Assembly (NCBI GenBank): GCA_034008185.1
Contig: CM067089.1
Location: 21,464,213-21,528,212 of the forward strand
Source of the DNA: Gorsachius magnificus
Taxonomy: Eukaryota > Chordata > Aves > Pelecaniformes > Ardeidae
Direction of reading: 5' to 3'
DNA length: 64,000 nucleotides
This document shows, one piece after another, positions 34,328-42,600 of the stretch. Numbering within the stretch: position 1 is the stretch's first letter; the number at the start of each line of letters is the position of its first letter. Below the pieces are notes generated by a model that made no database searches, had not been told where the DNA came from, and was given only the letters and a program-made list of their open reading frames with translations. The position numbers and the translations under genes were made by a program.

Positions 34328-34620
34328 GGGGGAGCTCGCGCTGCGGGCCCGTGCAGCGCATCCCCTTCCCAGGGCAGCTGCGCACCCTGCTCGGGCCCGG
34401 CGGGGAGTTCCACCTCCCCGAGGTGCGGAGGGAACCGGCGGCTCTCGGGTCCGCCCCGTGCTGGCTGAAAGCCCCGGGGCTGAGCGGCGGGCGCGGTGCC
34501 CGCGGGCTGGCGGCCGGGCCGGGGAGCCCCTGCTGCCAGAGCGGCTCTGCCGGGCTGCGCCTCCCTTGGTCTCCGTCCCCTCCGCCGTCTATAGCAGAGG
34601 GCTTGGCTGCCCGCTTTAAA

Positions 34621-37347
34621 ATGCAGCTGCCGGCAGAGCAGGCAGAAGCGATGAGGACGACCGTGTGCCTGAGGCGAGTTTTGGCGGTTTCAGAAAGGAC
34701 ACCAGAGACCCGGGGTCAGCGCCTTCCTCAGCCGAGTGGCTCAAGCCTCCCTCCTCATCACCATGCGCAGGGTGCAGCACGATCTTTCTTTCCTTTGCGG
34801 CTCGTGGAGGCCTGCAGGGTGGCGCTGGGGGAGCAGGGCAAACCCTGCCATGCGAGCCTGCGTCTGATCCCGTAGCCTAATCTTTAGGATGTGCACCTTG
34901 GGTCCAGCTATGGGACCCAGCTGCTGTTTCCAAGAGTGGTTTCCTTGCTTGACATCCAGCAGCCACCTGGTAGAACATGGAAGAGAACCGCGCTGGGGCC
35001 TCCTACCGTATGGGTCTCCTCAGGGGTGAAATAATGTAGTCTCTCAATAAAATGGCTGCTTTGGGTTTTTTTTTATGTATCCTGCCATTTTGTTTGGCAG
35101 GGTTTTGATGAAACATTTAAAATTCTGCCAACAGTAAATATTACCAATAAATCATTAAAGGTGGAAATCATGAAAAAAGTGAGAGGTGCTAAAGGAAGGG
35201 ACTAAAAGGAGACATAGCTGTGAAGGGGCTGGAGGGACATACCAACAAACGCATTCCTACACATCTCGTGTACAGGGCTGAGCTTGTCCAGTATTTTCTT
35301 CAATGAGTTGTTAAGGGTAGTTGTAACGCTGTAGCAAGACTGCCCAGCCACAGCACTGTACAGAAGAGACCTGAACCGCCTGAAGACAGAACTGATGACC
35401 ATGGGGAATGGGATGGGGTTCAAACACTGCATTGGAGCTGAAACACAAAGAAACATGGAAAATCACCGATCACGGCTAGAACACCACTTTGCTTCGTATT
35501 TGCAGCAAAACTGAAGGTGCTCAGAAGGTGACCTTGTGTCTGACAAAAGCTGGTTCTGAAGCCCTTGACATGTTAAAAGGGTTTCAGATCTATCCTTCGA
35601 TGAAGGCTGTGATCCTAAATTCAGAAACTTTAGGGCTGACAGCACTCGTGCAAAAATGAAACTGATGTATGATTTCTTTGAAATCTTATGTAAAGGAAAG
35701 ATGAAACCAAGGAAGGACTTACGAGTTCATGGTGCGCTTTTATGGGGTAACGTTGTCAATGGAAGGGATTGCAGTGCAGCAGGCCGGATCCCTTCCTGGT
35801 TAAATCTCAGGAGGAGCCGTCGGATCTCTGGGCTGGGATTCTGCAGCGCAGTGTGCCATGCAACCGTTGGCAATCTTGCACTTCTAGGTGTTATTTAAAA
35901 AGTGGCAGCAGACTAGAAATTCGTGCTGAGCAATTCCGTAGAGCCAAGGCAGGCACGGTGAATTTTTTATGAGCCTATATGTAAATACATATCCCGAATG
36001 TGGGAGAGCCTTGAAATCTGAGTCATGATATAGTGTGAGCAAGTGGTTGAATCTCTGTTTGTACAGAAGAGATGTAGGAGACCTTCCCTGACTTGTCTGG
36101 GTGAGTGTAGTCCAGTAGCATCACATTTTTGTGAAAGAAGAACAGGAACCTTTCCAGGGCATTGCAGGTTGTGTCCCCATTGCTGTGTGGCCATCACTGG
36201 CCACGGTGCTTAAGGCAAGAACGCACGTTTTAGAAGCTGAAGCAGAGGCTCCATAAGCGTATCTTGCAGTGCTGCCCAGCAGTCCAAGATGAAGCAGCCA
36301 TGCTGGAGCGAGGCATGAGGCACTTGGCAACTGGGCTTGAACTGGTGGAGCCAGGCAACTGGCTATTGCTGGTGGAGCCAGCAATAACTTCCAGCTATGG
36401 ACTTTAATCGCTGTCTTCCTCTGTATTTGAAGGTTGGTGGCTGAGAATGCCCACCCAGCTTCACAGGCACGGAGACAGACTACGTGTAGCGAGTGCCTCA
36501 GACTGAAAGCGCTACCTGAAAGCTTCAGTATGACTGAATTAATTAGTTCGTATATGAGGTGATGTGAGCACAGCACCTGCGGTGCAAGTGTACCATGAGG
36601 AAAGCGCTTCTGAGGTGGTTTTAATTTAGCTTGCTCTCTATACCTGTCACTAGACATTCACAAGAGCCCAGAGACCAGCCAGGCAAACTGCCTGGCGACG
36701 AGGAAATGAGGAGCTCGGTCTGATCGCAGAGCAGTGGTGGAAGGACCCTGGGACCTGCAAAAGCCCCAGCCTGGCTCCTTTCAGCACAGTATCATGCAGC
36801 TGCCACTGGCAGCAGCTTGAAGGAAGACCATCAGCGAGGTAACGGGTTATGCGGTATTTGTTTGCCTGATGAAAATACAGGAGAATAGCATTAGTGGTCT
36901 TGGTGCCTAAGCGCCAAGCGTGCGGTGTCACTGCTGCAGGGTTCTTTTCTCCAGATTAGGTTGGACCATGGAAGAAGCACAGCCAGCTCTTCTCTTGTCT
37001 TAATGATAGCATCTTAGTGAGAGCAGGTATTTGGTGCTTGGTACGCTCAGGGTGGGGACTGTGAAACCGTGGGGTTGGTTGTGTACGTGCAGCTCTGATG
37101 TGCAGATATGCTGGCAGCGTGACACACGGTTGTGCAAACCAACAGGGTGTTTGAGAAGCTTAGAGGAATGCGGGGGTAAAGCATGCCAGCAATAGTGCAT
37201 GGGGGGGGGGTCTAGACCTGAGGAAAGGGTGAGTTGTACATGGATTTGCAGATTTGGTGTACGTAACGAGGGTGCAGCGTGGCGTGAGCATAGAGTGAGT
37301 TCCTCTGGACTATGAAGAGAATGGGATATATACATGGTGGACATGTG
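34621..37347. other. Intergenic region between CpG island and NUP50 retrocopy
   Basis: No recognised gene. A minus-strand candidate exon (35243-35437) is listed separately. The 178-codon minus frame at 36121-36657 and the 93-codon one at 36650-36931 show no domain and no splice logic. A run of ten G occurs at 37201-37210. Confidence 0.5.
35243..35437 (-). other. Candidate unannotated minus-strand exon (195 bp)
   Basis: On the minus strand a good acceptor (tttctttgtgtttcag) and a donor (TTG|GTATGT) flank 195 bp, exactly 65 codons, with matching phase at both ends (1/1) and one fully open frame. The predicted peptide (P-M-Q-C-L-N-P-I-P...M-C-R-N-A-F-V) has a protein-like mix with R-R-F-R-S-L-L and N-N-S-L-K-K-I-L-D-K-L stretches. 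I do not recognise it. It could be a chance open frame or an exon of an unlisted antisense transcript. No partner exons were identified. Confidence 0.25.
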
Positions 37348-37893
37348 CCACCAAAAGTCATTGTTAATGAAATAAAAGAGGATGATGCTTTCTACTCAAA
37401 GAAATGCAAACTGTTCTACAAGAAGGATAATGAATTTAAAGAAAACGGTGTTGGAACATTACACTTAAAACCAACCAGAAATGAAAAAACTCAACTCCTA
37501 GTCCGAGCGGATACCAATATAGGAAACATAGTGTTGAATGTTCTAATTCCACCCAAGATGCCATGTACAAGAACCAGAAAAAAACGGTGTTCTTGTATTT
37601 TGTGTTCCTAATCCACCAATTGATGAGAAGAATCCAGCTGTTCCTGTCACTATGTTAATAAGGGTAAAAACAAGTGAGGATGCAGGTGAGTTGCACAAAA
37701 TGTTACTGGAGAAAAAGGAGGCTTAAATAAGTTGCAATCAGTGATTTGAGGAATTACTGCCAAACTGCTTCTGCTCTTTTTTTCTTCCATAACTTCACTT
37801 TAACGCTTAACTCTTTACTCTGATATTAAGAACTGTTATAGGAATTGTGGAAAAATTCTGTGAGGAAAAGATAAACTAGCGAATAAAAGCTTT

Positions 37894-37940
<47 letters not shown>
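37348..37940 (+). pseudogene. NUP50: 5'-truncated processed pseudogene of NUP50 with poly(A) tail
   Basis: Intron-less sequence matching the 3' part of NUP50, a nuclear pore nucleoporin whose C-terminus is a RanBP1-like Ran-binding domain. The frame reads P-P-K-V-I-V-N-E, then D-A-F-Y-S-K-K-C-K-L-F-Y-K-K-D-N-E-F, then L-L-V-R-A-D-T-N and P-P-K-M-P-C-T-R-T. It then shifts by one extra A in the seven-A run at 37578-37584 and continues in another frame (V-P-N-P-P-I-D-E-K-N ... L-L-E-K-K-E-A) to the TAA at 37724. A 3'UTR follows with AATAAA at 37882, then a pure 33-A tail at 37908-37940. Truncation, frameshift, lack of introns and the tail identify a dead retrocopy. The parent gene is elsewhere in the genome. 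Confidence 0.93.
37908..37940 (+). repeat. Poly(A) tail of the NUP50 retrocopy (33 A)
   Basis: An uninterrupted A run 21 bases after AATAAA, the normal cleavage distance, so it represents the tail of the reverse-transcribed mRNA. Its purity suggests fairly recent insertion or slippage expansion. It joins CR1 sequence without spacer. Confidence 0.9.
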
Positions 37941-37942
<2 letters not shown>

Positions 37943-38733
37943 AGGGACCTGGACAGGCTGGATCGATGGGCTGCAGCCAGTTGTATGAGGTTCAACAAGG
38001 CCAAGTGCGAGGTCCTGCACTTGGGTCACAACAACCCCATGCAACACTACAGGCTTGGGGAAGAGTGGCTGGAAAGCTGCTTGGCAGAGAGGGACCTGGG
38101 GGTGCTGGTCAACAGCCGGCTGAGTATGAGCCAGCAGTGTGCCCAGGTGGCCAAGAGGGCCAACAGCATCCCGGCTTGTATCAGGAATAGTGTGACCAGC
38201 AGGAGCAGGGAAGTCATCCTTCCCCTGTACTTGGCACTGATGAGGCCTCACCTCGAATCCCATGTTCAGTTTTGGGCCCCTCACTACAAGAAGGACATTG
38301 AGGCGCTGGAGAGTGTCCAGAGAAGGGCAGCGAAGCTGGTGAGGGATCTGGAGAACAAGGCTGATGGGGAGCAGCTGAGGGAGCTGGGGTTGTTCAGCCT
38401 GGAGAAGAGGAGGCTGAGGGGAGACCTTATCACCCTCTACAACTGCCTGACAGCCGGGTGTAGTGAGGTGGGTGTCGGTCTAATCTCCCAAGTAACAAGT
38501 AATGAGGGGAAATGGCCTCAAGCTGCACTAGGGGAGGTTTAGATTGGATATTAGGAAAAATTTCTTCGCTGAAAGGCTTATCAGGCACTGGAACGGTCGA
38601 GTCACCATCCCTGGAGGTATTTAAAAGATGGGTAGATTAAGTGCTTAGAGGCATGGTTTAGTGGTGGACAGGTACGGTTGGACTCAATGATCTTAAAGGT
38701 CTTTTCCAACCAAATGATTGATTTTATGATTCC
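37941..38733 (+). mobile_element. CR1 LINE, 5'-truncated, sense orientation, with ORF2 C-terminus
   Basis: About 790 bp of CR1 non-LTR retrotransposon. An open frame (37985-38542, 185 codons) matches the C-terminal part of CR1 reverse transcriptase: [12 protein letters not shown], then R-D-L-G-V-L-V, then [10 protein letters not shown] and [12 protein letters not shown]. The CR1 3'UTR follows (ggaggtatttaaaagatgg, ggtttagtggtgg, aaaggtcttttccaacc), ending near the gattttatgattcc tail. The endonuclease and most of the RT are missing, so it is inactive. It starts at the first base after the NUP50 poly(A). Confidence 0.95.
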
Positions 38734-39124
38734 ACGTGGGGGTAGATTGTGGTAGCGTGTTGAGTCAGTTCAGTGCATGTGTTAAGGTCTGGGCACAGAA
38801 TAATGTGTATCCCTGCAAAGTGGGGTGATTAGGAGGTGAGGTTACGGAGTGCAGAGCAGTTTGAGGGTGCATGGCTGAAATCCTGTAAGCGTTGGAGGTG
38901 GTGAGGCACGCGGGGCTGTGAGGGCAGCTGTGCCGGCAGGAGCAGGATTGCTCTGGGGAGCAGCCTGCTGTGTGCTGAGCGCGCTGGCGCCGTCGGGTTG
39001 TGCAACAGCAGTGGAAGGGCATCCAGAGGAAAGCGCTTTGCCCAGGACCCTTTAAAGTGCGCTGGTGTGGTGCTGGTGCAGAGTGGGAGGGCAGGAGCAC
39101 TGTGAGGGCTGTGTGCAGGGTGGG
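38734..39124. other. ALOX5 upstream flank
   Basis: Unique DNA rising in G+C toward the ALOX5 promoter. No exon recognised. Minus-strand frames across it (141 and 323 codons) are produced by GC-rich and repetitive sequence. Confidence 0.6.
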
Positions 39125-39310
39125 ACAGGGGTGCAGTGCCGGGTAACTGTGCCGGGACAGGGGTGCAGTGCCGGGTAACTGTGCCGGCACAGGGGTGCAG
39201 TGCCGGGTAACGTGCCGGCACAGGGGTGCAGTGCCGGGGGGAGTGCGGGTACTGTGCGGCGCAGGGGTGCAGTGCGGGGTAGCCGTGCCGGCGCAGGGGT
39301 GCCGGGGGGT
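39125..39310. repeat. ~32-bp GC-rich minisatellite upstream of ALOX5
   Basis: About six head-to-tail units built around ACAGGGGTGCAGTGCCGGGT, followed by AACTGTGCCGGC, with starts at 39125, 39157, 39189, 39220, 39261 and 39293. The first units are nearly identical and later ones diverge, one being lengthened to about 41 bp. It lies about 220-410 bp before the start codon, within the GC-rich promoter region, so copy-number change could alter promoter activity (inference). Confidence 0.92.
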
Positions 39311-39373
39311 TTGGGGAGGGCTGCCGCGAGGGCTGTGCAGGGTGCTGGGGTTGCTGTGCTGATAGCCGGGACA

Positions 39374-39381
39374 GGGGCGGG
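39374..39381 (+). promoter_or_regulatory. ALOX5: Sp1-type GC box
   Basis: GGGGCGGG 153 bp before the ALOX5 ATG, in a TATA-less CpG-rich promoter. Sp1 control through GC boxes is established for the human gene. Here a single canonical box is visible instead of the human tandem array. Confidence 0.6.
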
Positions 39382-39533
39382 CAGAGCCGAGCCGCGCCGT
39401 GCGGTGGCGGAGGAGGAGGAGGAGGCAGAGGCGGCGCTGGGCAGGGTCCGGGCCAGGGCAGGAGCGCGGCTCCGCAGCGGCGGTCGGGTCGGGTCGGTGG
39501 GGCCGTGCAGAGCCGCTCCGCGCCTGTGGGACG

Positions 39534-39683
39534 ATGCCGTCCTACACGGTCACGGTGGCCACGGGCAGCCAGTGGTTCGCAGGCACGGACGACTACGTGT
39601 ACCTGAGCCTGGAGGGCACGGCGGGCTGCAGCGAGAGGCACCTCCTGGACAAACCCTTCTACAACGACTTCGAGCGCGGCGCG
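39534..39683 (+). CDS. ALOX5: ALOX5 exon 1 (start codon, PLAT domain)
   Basis: 150 bp, 50 codons, ATG to the gtgagt donor. The start is set by the family N-terminus ([11 protein letters not shown]), with A at -3 giving an adequate Kozak context. It encodes the first strands of the PLAT (C2-like) domain with Trp14 (membrane insertion), D-D-Y, and F-Y-N-D-F-E carrying Ca2+-binding residues. The frame is open upstream of the ATG, but the family start is unmistakable. Confidence 0.97.
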
Positions 39684-42600
39684 GTGAGTCCGGCCGGGCG
39701 GGGGGCGACCGCGGCTGCCCGGCCCCGGCGTTCTTAAACTCTCGTCCCCGCGTGCGGGTGCTCCGGAGAGGGACACCGGGGCCGAGGTGCCTGCTGGCAT
39801 CCCTGGCTGCCCATCGCCCGCATCCCCGTCCCGGGGCTTAGCCCAGGCTGCGGTCAGTCCATCGTGGGGAAAGATGGGGCCCTTTGGGTCCGGCTTACAA
39901 CGGGCTTTCAGATTTCCTCCTATTTTCCTTACAGATACTACAAAAAAAAAAAATAAATGGTGTGCTCCCTGTTGATGGGTGATGTTGAGGGTCAGTATTT
40001 ACTGGTAGTCAGAGCCCTGATATCTCCAAGGAATTAAGTAAAGAGATAAGAGCTTCCCATGGGAATTATGATGCCTGGCAAGGGAAATGTGTGGGGCAAC
40101 TTCAGTGACAGGTGGAAAACGGCATGAGCGTGCCAGTGTGAGAATGAAGTTGGGACTGGGCTATCAGCTATTCTTTCTAACCTTGATTTCTGCCACGTAT
40201 TGTGCCCTGTCCTCTCTGTAGTCTTACGACAGCATCCTGGCTATCCCTCTGTAATCGCTTATACTCTGAGCACTGGTTTAGAATGGCATGCATTTATCTG
40301 CTTACTGTCCACTGTGAAAATAATAGACTCAGGTAATTTTTTTCCCCACTCCCAAAATGCGTATTTTATTTGGAAACCTAACTCTCAGTTTCCAAAAGGT
40401 CTGATGAGAGTTAAGCAACTTTGAAAGTATTAACGAAGTCCTCATAAGTCACTTTGGAAATGAGACCTACCACTGCGTACACAAGTGAGACTTCCCTGTC
40501 ATGGTGCTGCTTTGCCTTTAGGTGTGTTTCTTTAATCATGGGGTACACAGCCTAAGTTAGGTATCCGGTCTCTTCTGCATTAGACGTCTTGGATATGGTT
40601 AACAGAAGTCAGCATTCTGAGTAAGCGTTGATGGCATATGTAGATATGGTCCCCGGATATTTATAGCCACTGTTCTGAGGAGATGCTCTAGCAAATTCAG
40701 GTGTGGGGGCTTACCAGCTGCTGCTGTCGAAGTTACTTTCCTTCATCATTAAACATTCATTAGCTTAGAACCTTGTTAACTGAATCTCCCAAATGGACAT
40801 CCAGGCATTCTTTCTCTCTTGTCTGATGAACAGTCACATATTTTAAGCCAAGCTTAACAACATTAGCAAGAGAGGGTGAAGAAGACCCCAGGCTGTGCTG
40901 CAAACTTAGGGTTAGGGTGCTCTCCCAGGAGGGCTGAGCCCTGCCCAGCTGAGGAGATAAGCACCAGGGTCTCCAGCAACCAGGCAGTTTGCTCCTATCC
41001 GTGGGCTACAAGAGAGCAGTTTGCTGTCTGAGAGATGGCTGTGATGGAGAGCCTGGTAGCACTCTGCACATCCCGTTGGACTGGATCCTGTCTCAAAGAG
41101 AAAAAGCCATGATGTGAGCATCAAGCTCAGCAGCAAGTCTTGAACTGCTGTGGGACCAGGTCTAGCACGAGCAGAGGTACCTGCGAGCATTGGACCCCGC
41201 TGGATGAGGAGGCAGTGAAGGCTTGTGGATGTCAGTAGCACTACAGTAGAGGATGTGTGCACCTAAAACAAGTACTTGCACCTCCTCGGGAAGGTAGCTT
41301 TTAGGTGCATTTGAAAGTCTTCACCTGGGTCCTAGCATTTTATATAAAAAGCATTGCTAGCTAAGTGCGCTTTCTGAGGCAGGCGCTGTCGCTTGCCAAA
41401 CTTGTTTCCAAGTGCAAAGGACTAAATCCAGATGAGGACTTTTTTTCCTACCCAAATCAATTATTTCTTTTAATTGTTACGTGTTTGATACTACAAATAT
41501 GCAGTCAGTTTTTTCAGCATGTATTTTTTTTTGGAGAATGAGAATAACTCCGTGTTCCATAAAGCGTCTGGCTCGTTGGACTCTTGCACTACGATGTGCT
41601 AGGTTTTGCTGTTGAGGATGTTTTCTTGGGGACTGCAGCGTGCTTTTTCCAGGCACCTGTTCAGTTAACCTTGTGCCCAAAACACTGTGAGTCTTACTAA
41701 TACAGCCTTACTTGTGCAAAGAAAGAAGGAAAGAAAAGAAAAATACCAATAGGGAAGCAAAAAATAAAACTGAAGCAGGCCAGAAGACTTTCAGGTCAGT
41801 TGGTTTGTAAAATGTAGCAAATGGTTTAGCAGTTCTGCCTTTAGTGTTTCGTTCAGTAGCATCTCTATAATTTTCTTTTTCTGAAAAGCAATTCAATTGT
41901 GAACACATTTGAAAAAAACCCCACCTTTTTCAGTGGATGACCAGAATCTTACAGTATTATCTTGTCAGGCTTTGTCTACTTCCCTGTTTCTTTTCTAAAT
42001 GTTGGCTCATTAGTTCCATTATCCTGGTAATGTCTTCATTTGAATTAGTGCAAATTGTGCGTATTACTAGATACGATGAATGAGGGCTTGGGCCAGTTCT
42101 GAGTAGGAGATTTGCATGCCGAATGTTGATTGAGGGAAAGGGACGTGGAAAAACCTGGCGGGATTTGCACAACGGTAGCTCAGCTGTAGTTTTTGTCTGA
42201 CTTAACTGCAAGCACTGGACATGGGCGATGTAGGAAGCCAAAGCTGCTTTTCTTTACTCAGTGTCTTTTGAGTAAGTTCCTGTTGGTGCCGAGTGATTTC
42301 AAAGCCAGTGTTATGGTGTCACTCAGTTCTCTGTTTTCTTCCTGTTACCCCTTTGTCTGCTTTTTGCTTTTGTTGAAAGAAATGCGCTCGCAAGTATTTC
42401 CAGAAGGGAAATACAGTTCTTTCTACTTAGAGCTTTGTGCTTACAGAAAGAGGGGCTGTGTCATCCTTCTTGCAATATTAGGCTGGTCAGTAGGAGTCTC
42501 TCCTCAAAAAGAAAGAGCTTAGGTTTTGCATGAGATAAAATTGCTTGCACAGGATGCTACAGGAGTTTGGACACCCAATAGTCTTCATTAATTGTGTTCT

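Larger units (their letters stand above)
34070..34620. promoter_or_regulatory. Orphan CpG island between MARCHF8 and ALOX5
   Basis: About 550 bp that is strikingly richer in G+C and CpG than its surroundings (dense gcgcgc, ccggccgg, gccggcgccg). Such islands normally mark promoters or insulators. No recognised first exon follows on either strand. The 174-codon + frame beginning at 34351 is typical of chance ORFs in GC-rich DNA. It contains a CTCF-like motif and an E2F-like motif. It may be a distal promoter, the start of a long non-coding RNA, or an insulator. Confidence 0.75.
39300..39790 (+). promoter_or_regulatory. ALOX5: ALOX5 CpG-island promoter region
   Basis: Very GC- and CpG-rich DNA spanning the sequence upstream of, and including, ALOX5 exon 1. 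No TATA box is seen near a plausible start. A GGGGCGGG Sp1 box is at 39374-39381, a (GGA)n run at about 39408-39424, and repeated GGGTCGGGTCGG at about 39485-39498. The mammalian ALOX5 promoter is likewise TATA-less and GC-box rich. The transcription start is probably within about 39380-39500. Confidence 0.75.

Noticed and set aside
34351..34875. 174-codon + ORF in the orphan CpG island
   Set aside because: GC-rich DNA has few stops. Composition is Gly/Ala/Pro/Arg-rich with no domain or clear Kozak context.
36121..36657. 178-codon minus-strand ORF
   Set aside because: Low-complexity Ala/Ser/Leu stretch caused by a small local repeat (a 'ggtggagccag' motif twice). No domain and no partner exons.
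37985..38542. 185-codon ORF as a host gene
   Set aside because: It is the C-terminal end of CR1 reverse transcriptase in a truncated LINE.
38829..39800. 323-codon minus-strand ORF with repeated P-A-L-H-P-C-like peptides
   Set aside because: It is the ~32-bp minisatellite and CpG-rich promoter read backwards. The peptide repeats mirror the DNA repeat.
40906..40919. TTAGGGTTAGGG telomere-like motif
   Set aside because: Only two units, which is expected by chance. Not an interstitial telomeric array.
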